Assembly: GCF_900119315.1 (NCBI RefSeq)
Contig: NZ_LT827010.1
Location: 4,311,001-4,375,000 of the forward strand
Direction: 5' to 3'
Length of the DNA stretch: 64,000 nt
From: Actinoplanes sp. SE50/110
GTDB taxonomy: Bacteria; Actinomycetota; Actinomycetes; Mycobacteriales; Micromonosporaceae
A program made the translations under genes and the position numbers. Below, one piece after another: positions 1 through 9,082 of the stretch. Numbering within the stretch: position 1 is the stretch's first letter; each line of letters starts with the position of its first letter. The notes beneath the pieces were generated by a model. It was not told the origin of the DNA, did not search any database, and worked only from the letters and a program-made list of their open reading frames with translations.

Positions 1-120
1 CGGGATCTGCTCTACGCCGCCAGTGCATACGCACCCGAACGGGCGCCAGGTCTGACGCGAAGGACAGCACCGTCGTCATCCCATCAGGAGGCGATCGGCG
101 ATGGTCGGATCACTCGGTGA
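1..120 (+). CDS. Possible 3' end of a gene cut by the window edge
   Basis: A frame is open from the first base to a TGA at 118-120, giving 39 residues that begin RDLLYAASAYAPERAPG. Only the tail would be visible, and no family can be named. In DNA this GC-rich a short open frame can arise by chance, so this is weak. It would run convergently into the fasciclin gene. Confidence 0.2.
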   Translation, partial: RDLLYAASAYAPERAPGLTRRTAPSSSHQEAIGDGRITR

Positions 121-144
121 CGGCCCGGCCCCGGCAAAAGGCGA

Positions 145-177
145 AGCGGCGCGGGCGTCGCCGACGCCCGCGCCGCT
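145..177 (-). terminator. Hairpin terminator of the fasciclin gene
   Basis: A perfect 15-bp stem (145-159 pairing with 163-177) with a 3-nt loop begins 11 nt beyond the stop codon of the minus-strand fasciclin gene. There is no clear T-run, as is usual for high-GC actinomycete terminators. It could also stop transcription arriving from the left. Confidence 0.7.
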
Positions 178-188
178 CCCGGGGTGGG

Positions 189-842
189 TCAGGGCAGGTC
201 GATCGGGCGCAGCACCCGGTCGATGCCGTGGGCGATCTGCTTGTTGCCCTTGTTGATGTCGAAACGGTTGACCCGCGGGTTCCGGTCGCTGGTGTCCGCG
301 TCGATCAGGGCGATCCGCTTGACGCAGAAGCCGTACACGTCGACGGTGACCGTGGCGCCGGCCGCCGTCTTCAGCTTGGCGCCGTCGGCCTTGAGAGCCG
401 CCTTGCGGTCGATCGTGGCGCCCGGCACGACGTGGTAGAGCAGGACCGACTCGACCGTGTCGATGCCGAGCCCGGCGACCGCGGTGAACGCGGCCTTCTC
501 GCTCGGCAGGCGCTTGCTGTGCTGGATGTCGGCGACCAGGAGCTCGAAGGCGTGGTCGTCGGGGAGGAACGCGGTCAGCGCGGTGTTGCCGTCGGCGAGG
601 ACGCCGACCGGGCTGGCCGGCTTCGCCTTCAGCACCGCCTGCACGGCGGCGGTCAGGATGTCGTAGTCGCGGCCGTTGCGGTCGAAGCCGGACTTGTCCG
701 CGGTGAGGACCGCGGCCAGCGACCGGGTCTTCAGCGGCTGCGCCGTGCCGTGAGCGAAGGCCGGTGCGGCGGTGAGGGTGCTGGCGACGACGGCGGTGGT
801 GGCCACGGCGGCGGCCTTCTTGCCGAGTCGGGTGAGCCTCAT
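189..842 (-). CDS. Secreted fasciclin (FAS1) domain protein
   Basis: The product is a 217-residue exported protein with a single FAS1 domain, a fold tied to cell-surface adhesion. The ATG at 842 is preceded by GGAAAGGA. A signal peptide follows (RLGKK, then an Ala/Val-rich core ending near AFA-HG). FAS1 hallmarks are visible: the H1-like stretch TALTAFLPDDHAF near residue 90, the H2-like stretch VLLYHVVPG near 135, and the closing segment AHGIDRVLRP. There is no lipobox and no C-terminal anchor, so it is probably released or loosely cell-associated. It stands alone and ends in its own terminator. The ligand is unknown. Confidence 0.88.
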   Translation of the reverse strand: MRLTRLGKKAAAVATTAVVASTLTAAPAFAHGTAQPLKTRSLAAVLTADKSGFDRNGRDYDILTAAVQAVLKAKPASPVGVLADGNTALTAFLPDDHAFELLVADIQHSKRLPSEKAAFTAVAGLGIDTVESVLLYHVVPGATIDRKAALKADGAKLKTAAGATVTVDVYGFCVKRIALIDADTSDRNPRVNRFDINKGNKQIAHGIDRVLRPIDLP

Positions 843-937
843 TGGTCGTACGTCCTTTCCGGTACGGGATGGTGGCTGCGGTGCCACCGCCCGTACTTCG
901 CCGCCGTGTGGCCGCCGGATGGGTGCCGACCGGAGAT

Positions 938-2665
938 TTATTCACTGTGGACGGCCACCAGGGCCAGATCGTCGGCGAGCGGCTGGTCGCTGAAGCCGAG
1001 GATCCGTTCCATCAGGTGGTCGAGCAGCTCCTCGGCCGAGCCGGCGGGCGCCTCGGCGAGCAGGTCGCGCAGGCCGTCGGCAGCCAGGAAACGGTCGCCG
1101 TGGCGGCGTTCGCTGGCGCCGTCGGTGTAGAACAGCAGCGTCTCGCCGGGGGTCAGGTGGTGGCGGGTGACCGTGTACGCCACGTCGCGGACCACCCCCA
1201 GCACGGTGCCGGAGGTGCCGATCTCGCAGACCCGGCCGTCGGCGTGGCGCAGCAGCGGCCGGGGGTGCCCGGCCAGCACCAGGTCGACGGTGATCCGGTC
1301 GCCGCCGGTGCGCAGGCTCGCGTACGCCATGCTGCAGAACGCGCCGTTCAGCTCCTCCTGCTGCAGCAGCGCCTCGCTGGCCGCCGCGCAGATCTGATCG
1401 GGGCCGGTCAGCACGCGGGCGAAGGCGCGGGTGCTGTGCCGGACCAGGGCGGTGCGGGAGGCGGCGACCGGCCCGGTGCCGCACACGTCGCCGATCACCA
1501 CGGACAGCCGGTCGCCGCCTGTCCGGAAGACGTCGTAGAAGTCGCCGCCGACCTGCAGGTCGCGCCGGCCGGGGCGATACCGCCCGGCCAGGCTCAGGCC
1601 GGCCACCGCGGGCAGCCGGCGGGGGAGCAGACCGCTCTGCAGCTCGTCGGCGACCCGGCGCAGCCGCTGCGCGTCACGGATCCGGGCCAGCGCGACCGCC
1701 GCCCGGTGGCTCCACTCGCTGGCGAACGGAATGTCGCGGTCGGTGAACGGCTGGGCTGCGTCGCGCACCAGGGTCAGCACGCCGAGCCGGTCGACGCCGT
1801 CCTGCATCGGGCTGACCAGCCACGACTCCGTGTCCACGGTGGTGATCGCGCTGGCCCCGCTGCGCAGCACCTCGCCGATCGTTGCGGTGGTCTGCGGGTG
1901 GGCCGGATCGCCGTTGACCGCCGCCTCCAGGCTCTGCCAGCGCAGCCGGTCGGCGTGCGTGCCGGCGATCAGCGACGGCACCTTGTCGCTGCCCGGATAG
2001 TGGATCAGCACGCCGCGGGCCAGCCGGGGCACGACGGTGTCGAGCAGCGCCCGGAACACCTGGGCCGGTTCGGCGGCGCTGCCCAACCGGCCGGACAGGT
2101 CGTTGAGCGCCTGCAACTGGACGTGGGCGCGGTCGGCGTCGGCGCGGGCCACGGTCCGGTCCCAGGCCTGGGCGAACTGCGCGATCAGCGCGGACAGGAA
2201 ATCGAGCTCCGGGTCGTCGGTGTCGATTTCGATGGCGCCCAGCGTCCGGTCGTCGACCAGGATGGGCAGCACCAGCGGTCCGGCCGGGACGGGCCGCCCG
2301 GGGGAGCGGTCGCGCATCACGGCGGCCACCGGTGACTCCGGGTCGAGCCGGGCGATCCGGTCATTGCGGGTCAGCCGCACGCCGTCACCGGCGACGGCCA
2401 GGAATCCGGGACCACCCGGCGCGGTGATCACCGCGCTGATCGACCGGGCCCCGAACGCGTGCACCGCGTCGGTGGCCAGCATCTGCAGCACGTCGTCCGG
2501 GGTGTCGACGCGGGCCAGCCGCGACGCGGTCCGGATCAGCACCGCGGCGCGCGCCAGATCCGCGCGTGTGGCCCGCCCACCGGGCCGCTGCCCACTCTGC
2601 CGCACCAGGTCCCCCAGAGAATGTGTCCAGCTCCGGCCACCATTCCCGGCCCCGCGTCGTTTCAT
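938..2665 (-). CDS. GAF-domain SpoIIE/PP2C-type serine phosphatase
   Basis: A 575-residue cytoplasmic PPM-type phosphatase of the SpoIIE/RsbU class, which dephosphorylates anti-anti-sigma (STAS) proteins in partner-switching pathways. Two GAF-like sensor regions lie at about residues 40-165 and 190-330. The phosphatase domain at about 365-572 shows metal-binding Asp motifs in VGGDFYDV, VIGDVCGTG and the closing PLADDLALVAV. It starts 12 bp after the MEDS/HATPase gene on the same strand, so the two are very probably one operon: a phosphatase with its candidate switch kinase. No STAS protein is visible in the window, so the target is encoded elsewhere. The sensed ligand is unknown. Confidence 0.88.
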   Translation of the reverse strand: MKRRGAGNGGRSWTHSLGDLVRQSGQRPGGRATRADLARAAVLIRTASRLARVDTPDDVLQMLATDAVHAFGARSISAVITAPGGPGFLAVAGDGVRLTRNDRIARLDPESPVAAVMRDRSPGRPVPAGPLVLPILVDDRTLGAIEIDTDDPELDFLSALIAQFAQAWDRTVARADADRAHVQLQALNDLSGRLGSAAEPAQVFRALLDTVVPRLARGVLIHYPGSDKVPSLIAGTHADRLRWQSLEAAVNGDPAHPQTTATIGEVLRSGASAITTVDTESWLVSPMQDGVDRLGVLTLVRDAAQPFTDRDIPFASEWSHRAAVALARIRDAQRLRRVADELQSGLLPRRLPAVAGLSLAGRYRPGRRDLQVGGDFYDVFRTGGDRLSVVIGDVCGTGPVAASRTALVRHSTRAFARVLTGPDQICAAASEALLQQEELNGAFCSMAYASLRTGGDRITVDLVLAGHPRPLLRHADGRVCEIGTSGTVLGVVRDVAYTVTRHHLTPGETLLFYTDGASERRHGDRFLAADGLRDLLAEAPAGSAEELLDHLMERILGFSDQPLADDLALVAVHSE

Positions 2666-2677
2666 GCGTCGAACTGA

Positions 2678-3634
2678 TCAGTCGAGGTCGCCGGCGACGA
2701 GTCGCAGCGTGAACCCCTCCGGGCCGCGGTGCATGCCGACGAAACTGCACACCTGGTGGCTCATCCAGAGACCCAGGCCGCCGTTGCCGACCGCCCGGTC
2801 GGCCGGGAGCAGCCCGATGTACGGATCGGGTGGCCCCGTCCCGGCGTCGGTCACCGTCGCCACCAGCCGCCGCGGCGCGGCCCACACCCGCAGCACCACC
2901 GGCGGCCGGCCGTGCAGCATCGCGTTGGTCACCGCCTCGGTCACCGCGAGCAGCAGGTTGTCCAGATCCTCGGCGCGCAGCCGGGTGGGCGCGGCCACCG
3001 CCCGGACGGCAGCCCGGGCCTGCGGCGTGGTCGGGTCGGTCAACTCCAGGTCGGGCGGGCGCCGCTCCAGCGGATCGCGCCAGGATCCGGCCCGGGCGCG
3101 CAGGAACTCGGCCGGATCCTCGAAGTCGGGGTTCGCCGCGTGGCCGCCGCCGGCCACCACGTGCGGGTGGGTGCGGCGGACCTCGGCGACCACCTCCGGC
3201 GGGGTGGTGCGGGTGTCGTACGGACAGATGCCCCAGACCGGGAAATCCTGGTAGGCGCGATTGACCGCGGCCTCGTAGCGGGCCCACCAGTCCCACGGCG
3301 CGCCGTTCGCCGGCTGCGGCACGTCCCCGGCGACCCGGATCTGCGCGGCGCCACCCGCCACGTACTCCCCGAAGATCTCCCGATAGCGGCGGATCGCGCC
3401 GGCCGGGCGCCGATACTGCGTCGCGCCGTCCAGGAACCGGATGCCGCTGCGCGGGCCGAACGCCTCGCGCACCAGCTCCTGACGGCCCGCGTCGAACGCC
3501 GCCAGCACCGGCTCGCCCGCCGCCAGGCCCTCGGTGAAGAACGGCACGATCACGGCCAGGAACCGCTCGTCCGAGTCATAGAACGCCGACTCGTGGAAAT
3601 AGCCGGAATATCCGGCCGCAGCACCCGACCTCAC
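2678..3634 (-). CDS. MEDS-domain sensor with anti-sigma HATPase domain
   Basis: A 318-residue soluble protein. The N-terminal half (about 10-165, from YSGYFHESAFYDSDERFLA) resembles the MEDS/DcmR sensory domain of actinobacterial and methylotroph regulators. The C-terminal 120 residues form a GHKL/HATPase_c fold of the anti-sigma serine-kinase class, with N-box AVTEAVTNAMLHG and G-box GNGGLGLWMSHQ. There is no phospho-acceptor His domain, so this is an RsbW-like switch kinase and not a two-component sensor. It is first in an operon with the SpoIIE phosphatase downstream. Domain calls are good; the partners and signal are unknown. Confidence 0.82.
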   Translation of the reverse strand: MRSGAAAGYSGYFHESAFYDSDERFLAVIVPFFTEGLAAGEPVLAAFDAGRQELVREAFGPRSGIRFLDGATQYRRPAGAIRRYREIFGEYVAGGAAQIRVAGDVPQPANGAPWDWWARYEAAVNRAYQDFPVWGICPYDTRTTPPEVVAEVRRTHPHVVAGGGHAANPDFEDPAEFLRARAGSWRDPLERRPPDLELTDPTTPQARAAVRAVAAPTRLRAEDLDNLLLAVTEAVTNAMLHGRPPVVLRVWAAPRRLVATVTDAGTGPPDPYIGLLPADRAVGNGGLGLWMSHQVCSFVGMHRGPEGFTLRLVAGDLD

Positions 3635-3768
3635 GTTGCCAGAGATTACCCGCGCCGCCGGGCAGCTCCCAAAATCGACGCAGGCAACCCGGTCACCCGG
3701 TGCGCAACGCCTCGGTGGGGGACAGACGGGCGCCCCACTCGGGGCTCGCCGCCTCGTAGGATGCGGTC

Positions 3769-4383
3769 ATGGGGGAGGACGGGCACGCGGCGGTGCGGGA
3801 CGCCTACTCCGCGCTCTCCGGGGTCTACATCGACCTTTTCGGGACGGTGGAGCAGTCCCATCCCGACGATGTCGCGTTCATCGAACGCCACCTGACCATC
3901 CGGCCCGGACGGGTGCTCGACCTGGGGTGTGGCCCCGGTCACCTGACCGGCCTCCTGCGCTCGCGGGGTGTGGCCGCGACCGGAATCGACATGGTGCCGG
4001 AATTCCTCGCGTACGCGCGGGCGACCCACCCGGACGGCGACTACCGGCAGGGGTCGCTGACCAGCCTCGACGTGGCGGACGAGTCGGTCGCCGGCATCCT
4101 GGCCTGGTACTCGCTGATCCACCTGCCGCCGGACGCCCTCGACGCGGTGCTCGACGGGTTCCGGCGGGTGACAGCGCCGGGTGCGACGCTGGTGGTCGGC
4201 ATCTTCGAGGCGCCGGAACTCGGGCCGTTCGACCACCGGGTGGCGACCGCCTACCGGTGGCCGGTCGACGCGTTCTCGGCGCGGCTGGCCCGGGCCGGCT
4301 TCGACGAGGTGGAGCGCCAGCGGCGGCCCGCCGACGCGACGACCCGGCCGCTCGCCGCGCTGGCCGCGACCCGCCGGGCCTGA
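3769..4383 (+). CDS. Class I SAM-dependent methyltransferase
   Basis: A 204-residue protein with the Rossmann SAM-binding motif I VLDLGCGPGHLT near residue 47, an acidic motif II (GIDMVPEF) and a post-motif stretch IHLPPDALDAVL typical of Methyltransf_11/25 enzymes. It is divergent from the MEDS gene, with 134 bp between them, and is followed at once by a strong hairpin. It looks monocistronic. The substrate cannot be read from the sequence. Confidence 0.82.
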   Translation: MGEDGHAAVRDAYSALSGVYIDLFGTVEQSHPDDVAFIERHLTIRPGRVLDLGCGPGHLTGLLRSRGVAATGIDMVPEFLAYARATHPDGDYRQGSLTSLDVADESVAGILAWYSLIHLPPDALDAVLDGFRRVTAPGATLVVGIFEAPELGPFDHRVATAYRWPVDAFSARLARAGFDEVERQRRPADATTRPLAALAATRRA

Positions 4384-4391
4384 CGACGAGG

Positions 4392-4421
4392 GGTCACGCC
4401 GCCGACCGATGCGGCGTGACC
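4392..4421 (+). terminator. Terminator after the methyltransferase
   Basis: A perfect 11-bp stem (4392-4402 with 4411-4421, sequence GGTCACGCCGC) and an 8-nt loop, starting 8 nt after the methyltransferase stop. It separates that gene from the secreted SGNH hydrolase downstream. Confidence 0.75.
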
Positions 4422-4496
4422 GAACCGCCGATGCGCGCGGGGCTCGACACCTCATACAGTCACTCGCTTATCAGCCTTTTCACAGGAGATAGCGTT

Positions 4497-6794
4497 TTGT
4501 CGCGAAAAATCGGTATTTGGGTAGGCCTCTGGGCCGTGGTGATGGCGGTGGCCGTCGCGGGGCCGGCCACCGCCGCCACCCGACACTTCTATGTCGCGCT
4601 CGGCGACTCGTACTCGTCCGGCGAGGGCACCTACCTCGACGACTCCGACTACGACGCCGGCACCGGCGGCGACTGTCACCGCAGCCGCCTCGCCTGGGGC
4701 CGGGTGCTGGCCGCCGACACCTCCCTCGGTCTCACGATGGCCGCCGGCCGGAACTCGATCGCCGGGCACCTCGCCTGCTCCGGCGCCACCGTCAAGAACA
4801 TCCGCGCGATCAGCCAGCACACCGGCCTCGGCACCCAGCTCGCCCAGCTGGCGGCCCTGCCGGTGCGGCCCGACCTGGCCACCGTGACGATCGGCGGCAA
4901 CGACGCGGACTTCGCCGCCGTGGTCCGAACCTGCTACCTGTACGGCGGCCTGAAGTGCACGCAGGCGATGGCCACCGCCAAGACGAAGATCGGCCTGCTG
5001 GGCGACTGCGCGGCCAACGACGACTCGCTCGGGCGGTACTGCCTGCGCGACGTCTACCGGGACATCAAGCAGCAGATCAGCGGCGGCCGCCTGATCGTGG
5101 TGGGCTATCCGCGGCTGTTCGCCACCGGCTACCGCGCGGACGGCCGGTGCCTCTGGGCCGCCTCCGGGGTCCTGGCCAAGCTGGACGGCCTGATCGCCGA
5201 CATGGAGGCCCGGGTGCACGCCGAGGCGGACGCCGCCGGAGTGACCTATGTCAGCACCTGGGACGCGCTGAGCGGCCACGAGCTGTGCACCGAGCACTCC
5301 TGGGTCCGCAGCATCACCCCGGCCAGCGGGCAGAAGAGCCTCAGCGCCCACCCGCTGGCGCAGGGGCAGCAGGCCATGGCCGGCAAAGTCGCGCTCTACC
5401 TGCACAACCACCCCTTCCCGGCCGAGCCTTCAGTCCCCACCCCGACGCCGACCCCGACCCCGACGCCCACGCCGACCCCGGTCAACAGGGCGCCGGTCGC
5501 CGCGTTCGGCTACACCCGGCTGAGCGGCGCGGGCAACCGCGTCACCCTCGACGGCGGCGCCTCCGCCGACCCGGACGGGTCGATCGCCACCTGGACCTGG
5601 ACCTCCGGCGGCCGCCAGATCGCCACCGGCCGCACCGCCACGGTGTCCTTCGCCGGCGTCGCCGCCCCCTCGGTGACCCTCACCGTCACCGACAACCGGG
5701 GTGCCCCGGGGACGGTCAGCCGCACGCTGTCACTGCAGAACCGCGCACCGCGGATCACCGGCGTCACCCCGCGGGCGGGCGCGATCGTCGGCAGCACCGT
5801 GCCGGACCTCGCCGTCGCGGCCACCGACCCGGACGGCGACGACCTGAGCACCACCTTCCGGGTCACCGGCCCCGCGGTCGACGTCTCGTCCGGCCCGGTC
5901 GGCGCCACCTGGACCGTGCCCGCGCACCGCCTCGACCCGGGCGCCCGGTACCAGGTCGCGGTCACCGTCCGCGACCCGTCCGGGCTCACCGCGACCGCGA
6001 CGACCTCGTTCACCGTCGCGATGCTGCCCACCGCCGCCGACGTGACCGCCACGTCGACCGGCAACGGCTACTGGCAGGTGGACACGTACGGTGGTGTCTT
6101 CTCCTACGGCGACGCCCCGTTCCACGGCTCCCTGCCCGGGCTCGGCGTCAAGGTGAACAACATCATCGGGATGACCCGCACCCCGGACGACGGCGGCTAC
6201 TGGCTGGTCGGCTCGGACGGCGGCGTGTTCGCGTTCGGCAACGCCCCGTTCTACGGTTCGATGGGCGGCAAGCCGCTCAACGGCCCGGTCGTCGGGATGG
6301 CCGTCACCCCGTCCGGCAAGGGCTACTGGCTGGCCGCCGCGGACGGCGGGGTGTTCGCCTTCGGCGACGCCGGCTTCTACGGCTCGATGGGCGGCAAGCC
6401 GCTGAACAAGCCGGTCACCGCGATCGGCGCCACGGCCAGCGGCCAGGGCTACTGGCTGGCGGCCGGCGACGGCGGCGTGTTCGCGTTCGGCGATGCCGCC
6501 TTCTACGGCTCGATGGGCGGCAAGCCGCTGAACGCGCCGGTCGTCGACATGGACGTGACCCCGGACGGCGGTGGGTACTGGATGACCGCCGAGGACGGCG
6601 GGGTGTTCGCCTTCGGCGACGCGGGCTTCTTCGGCTCGATGGCCGGCCAGCCGCTCAACGGGCACATCACCGGCATGTCGGTCACCCCGTCCGCCGGCGG
6701 ATACTGGCTCAACGGCTGCGACGGTGGGATCTTCGCCTTCGGCGACGCCCAGTTCCACGGATCGAACCCGACCTACCAGTGCCGCGGTAACTGA
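4497..6794 (+). CDS. Secreted SGNH/GDSL hydrolase with PKD domain and C-terminal GYW repeats
   Basis: A 765-residue exported multidomain protein. The start is TTG at 4497, chosen because AGGAG lies 9 nt upstream and the next residues (SRKIGIW, then an apolar core ending ATA-AT) make a good signal peptide. The SGNH esterase/lipase domain (about 28-310) has block I GDSYSSGEG, block III GGNDADF and the Asp/His block SAHPLAQGQQ. A TP-repeat linker (about 315-328) leads to a PKD-like domain (RAPVAAFGY; LDGGASADPDGSI), then another Ig-like domain. The last about 245 residues are six repeats of about 41 residues (GYW, then GGVFAFGDA and GSMGGKPLN), probably a beta-propeller-like cell-wall or carbohydrate-binding module. 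It is likely a surface esterase with a binding tail; the substrate is unknown. Confidence 0.87.
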   Translation: MSRKIGIWVGLWAVVMAVAVAGPATAATRHFYVALGDSYSSGEGTYLDDSDYDAGTGGDCHRSRLAWGRVLAADTSLGLTMAAGRNSIAGHLACSGATVKNIRAISQHTGLGTQLAQLAALPVRPDLATVTIGGNDADFAAVVRTCYLYGGLKCTQAMATAKTKIGLLGDCAANDDSLGRYCLRDVYRDIKQQISGGRLIVVGYPRLFATGYRADGRCLWAASGVLAKLDGLIADMEARVHAEADAAGVTYVSTWDALSGHELCTEHSWVRSITPASGQKSLSAHPLAQGQQAMAGKVALYLHNHPFPAEPSVPTPTPTPTPTPTPTPVNRAPVAAFGYTRLSGAGNRVTLDGGASADPDGSIATWTWTSGGRQIATGRTATVSFAGVAAPSVTLTVTDNRGAPGTVSRTLSLQNRAPRITGVTPRAGAIVGSTVPDLAVAATDPDGDDLSTTFRVTGPAVDVSSGPVGATWTVPAHRLDPGARYQVAVTVRDPSGLTATATTSFTVAMLPTAADVTATSTGNGYWQVDTYGGVFSYGDAPFHGSLPGLGVKVNNIIGMTRTPDDGGYWLVGSDGGVFAFGNAPFYGSMGGKPLNGPVVGMAVTPSGKGYWLAAADGGVFAFGDAGFYGSMGGKPLNKPVTAIGATASGQGYWLAAGDGGVFAFGDAAFYGSMGGKPLNAPVVDMDVTPDGGGYWMTAEDGGVFAFGDAGFFGSMAGQPLNGHITGMSVTPSAGGYWLNGCDGGIFAFGDAQFHGSNPTYQCRGN

Positions 6795-6828
6795 CCGGAC
6801 GCCGGCTCGCCCCCGTCGTCTATCTTCG

Positions 6829-8043
6829 ATGATCATGACGGGGACGGGTCTGGCGTTGCACGCCACGGTGGGGATGTCGGTGCTGATCGGCCTGCCGGTG
6901 ACAGGACGGGCGAAGGCCGCGGAAGAACATCACGGCGCGGTACGTCGACGGCACCGGCCCGGCACCTGGCTCCTGATCGTCATCGGACTGCTGTGGCTCA
7001 ACCAGATCGCGTTCACCATCTACGCCCGGCGGGTCCACGGCGGCGACCTGGGCTACCTCGGCGGCTACGTGCCGCAGGGGTGGTTCCAGCTCGCCGACGG
7101 CCCGGTCGTCTCCTGGCTGGTCGCCCACACGCCGCAGCCGCAGCTCCTGGCGTTGTCGGCGCTGCGGCTGCCGTCGCTGCTGGAGCTGCCGCTGGGGATG
7201 CTCGCCTACCTGACCATCGCCGACTGGCTCGACCCGGGCCTGTACCGGCGGCTCACCACGCCCGCCGTGGTGGCGTTGACCAGTGCCTCGTACTCGATCA
7301 CGTTCGGGCTGATCGAGTGGGCGATGCATACGACGTACACCATCGAAGATCTTGTTCTGCGGTTCGTCTCCGGGGTGCTGACCGCGGTGGCGCTGATCCG
7401 TCTGGGGCGCCGGCCGTCCGCGCCGCCGGGCACCGGGGCGCCCCGGACCGCCCACGAGTTCCTGGTGTTCGCGGCGTCGACCGCCGCGCTCGGCCACCTC
7501 ATCCTCGGTCTGTACGACAGTGTGCTGCTCTACAGCCTGGGCAGACTGCCGGCGCACCTGCCCGGCATGATCGCCGACGTCGTCGTGATCGCGGCCGCCC
7601 GGTTCGCGGCGGCCCGGCTGCGCCGCCGGCCGGTCACGGTCACCGGGCCCGGTCTCGACACGCTGATCACCGGGCTGTCCTGGTGGCTGGCGCTGTTCCT
7701 GATTCCGGCCATGGCGATCCGGTACGAGCTCGGCTTCGGCTCACGCCTGTTCGCCGCGGCCGCGGGGCTGCTCGTCATCGGGGTCGCGACGGCGGTGGCC
7801 CTGCGCGAGGTCCACGACCGGCTGCCACTGAGCGGGCGTCCGGCGGTGACCCGCCGGTGGCTGCTCGGGCTGGGCGTCGCGGGGGTGCCGGCAAGCGTGG
7901 CGGCCCTGATCGGTTTCGGGCTGCGCGTTCCCGGGCGGCAGGAGATCCATCTGCTGACCGCGGCCGGCCTGTTCGTCCTGACCGCCACCGTGGTGTCCGC
8001 GTCCTGGGACCGGCGCTGGTTCACCGTGCCGGCGCGGCACTGA
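6829..8043 (+). CDS. Polytopic membrane protein of unknown function
   Basis: About 404 residues with roughly 9-10 hydrophobic segments, beginning with a short apolar stretch and then WLLIVIGLLWLNQIAFTIYA. ATG at 6829 (or in-frame ATG 6835) is 34 bp after the SGNH gene; longer starts would overlap that gene. No transporter or enzyme motif is evident. Arg-rich cytoplasmic loops (RLGRRPS, ARLRRRPV) fit the positive-inside rule. It may share a transcript with the SGNH hydrolase, since no hairpin separates them. Function is not recognised. Confidence 0.72.
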   Translation: MIMTGTGLALHATVGMSVLIGLPVTGRAKAAEEHHGAVRRRHRPGTWLLIVIGLLWLNQIAFTIYARRVHGGDLGYLGGYVPQGWFQLADGPVVSWLVAHTPQPQLLALSALRLPSLLELPLGMLAYLTIADWLDPGLYRRLTTPAVVALTSASYSITFGLIEWAMHTTYTIEDLVLRFVSGVLTAVALIRLGRRPSAPPGTGAPRTAHEFLVFAASTAALGHLILGLYDSVLLYSLGRLPAHLPGMIADVVVIAAARFAAARLRRRPVTVTGPGLDTLITGLSWWLALFLIPAMAIRYELGFGSRLFAAAAGLLVIGVATAVALREVHDRLPLSGRPAVTRRWLLGLGVAGVPASVAALIGFGLRVPGRQEIHLLTAAGLFVLTATVVSASWDRRWFTVPARH

Positions 8044-8097
8044 TCGCGCTCAGCCGGACCCGGGTCCGCGCCGGACCGCCGGTAGCTGACCGGAGAC

Positions 8098-8132
8098 GGT
8101 CGTGGGCGAGCCGGACCGGCCCGCCCACGACC
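8098..8132. terminator. Bidirectional terminator between convergent genes
   Basis: A perfect 11-bp stem (8098-8108, GGTCGTGGGCG, with 8122-8132) and a 13-nt loop. It lies between the plus-strand membrane gene ending at 8043 and the minus-strand nuclease-fold gene ending at 8138, so it can serve both. Confidence 0.72.
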
Positions 8133-8137
8133 ATGGG

Positions 8138-9082
8138 TCAGCCGATGCTCAGGTCGGCCCAGCCCCAGAAGAGGCGGTGGTCGGAGCAGGGCGCGCTGCC
8201 GCAGGTGCTCATCGGCAGCGCGTCACCGGCGTGCTGGCCGTTGAGGTGGTTGGCCCGGAAGAAGATCATGTCGATCTTCGTGCCGGTGCCGCACGGGCTG
8301 CCGGTGGTCGCCCCGGTGGTGCCTTCGCCGTAGCCCAGGCAGTACGGATCGGCGTCGTCCATCTCCCGGTACGCGCCGACGTTGTCACCGTTCGCCGGGG
8401 TGTTGACGCTCCGGTCGTACCAGACGTTGAGCTCCGGCCAGCTCGGCGTGGCGTTGAAGTCGCCGCCCACCAGCACCGTGTCACCGGCCGCCTCGAAGTC
8501 CTCGACGTGCGAGAGCACCTCGTTGACCTGGATCTTCCCGATCGTGCCGAACGGCTTCGGGGTGATGTGGGTGACGCAGTAGCGGACCGGCATCGTGGTG
8601 GTCGGTGCGCAGAGCAGGTGGCGGATCTCGTCCTTGTCGAAATCCGGGTTCGGGGTCAGCGCGAACCGGTTCGCCGTGCCGAGCGGCTGCCGGCTGAGCA
8701 GCGCGATGCCGACCGCCTTGTGGTCGCAGACGTCCCCGTCGTCGGTCGTGCCGTTGCGGGTCGCCTGGAACCGGACGAAGTTCCCCTTGTCCTGCGGCCA
8801 GTCGGTCTCGTTCTGCAGCCGCTTGGTGAGGGCGGCGTACTGACTCTGGCAGATCTCGTTGAGGGCGACGAAGTCCGGGTTCTTCTCCTTGATCGTGTCG
8901 AAGATCTTGGCGACCAGCAGGTCGGACGCGCCGGGCGTCTGGTATTTCCAGCCGCCGTCGACGTTCCACTGCATGGCGGTCAGCCGGACCGTGGTCGCGG
9001 CCTGGGCCGGCTGCGGCGCGACGGCCGGCGCCAGCAGGAGTGCGGTGGCGGTAGCCAGAATGGTGCGCAGGCGTGTACGCAA
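8138..9082 (-). CDS. Secreted endonuclease/exonuclease/phosphatase-family protein
   Basis: A 314-residue exported protein with a clear signal peptide (RTRLRTILATATALLLAP, cleaved near AQA-AT). EEP-fold motifs occur in order: MQWNVDGG (metal/Asn motif), LNEIC (catalytic Glu), GGDFNATP (Asp/Asn motif), KIDMIFF and SDHRLFW (catalytic Asp-His). These belong to the DNase I / sphingomyelinase / inositol-phosphatase superfamily. Six cysteines in the mature part suggest disulfides. It could be an extracellular nuclease or a phosphodiesterase acting on lipids or phosphates; sequence alone does not decide. It is monocistronic. Confidence 0.83.
   Translation of the reverse strand: MRTRLRTILATATALLLAPAVAPQPAQAATTVRLTAMQWNVDGGWKYQTPGASDLLVAKIFDTIKEKNPDFVALNEICQSQYAALTKRLQNETDWPQDKGNFVRFQATRNGTTDDGDVCDHKAVGIALLSRQPLGTANRFALTPNPDFDKDEIRHLLCAPTTTMPVRYCVTHITPKPFGTIGKIQVNEVLSHVEDFEAAGDTVLVGGDFNATPSWPELNVWYDRSVNTPANGDNVGAYREMDDADPYCLGYGEGTTGATTGSPCGTGTKIDMIFFRANHLNGQHAGDALPMSTCGSAPCSDHRLFWGWADLSIG

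Noticed and set aside
6060..6790. Regularly spaced repeats resembling a CRISPR array
   Set aside because: The spacing is about 123 bp, in frame, and codes for the GYW repeats of the SGNH protein. There are no unique spacers of CRISPR length and no cas genes.
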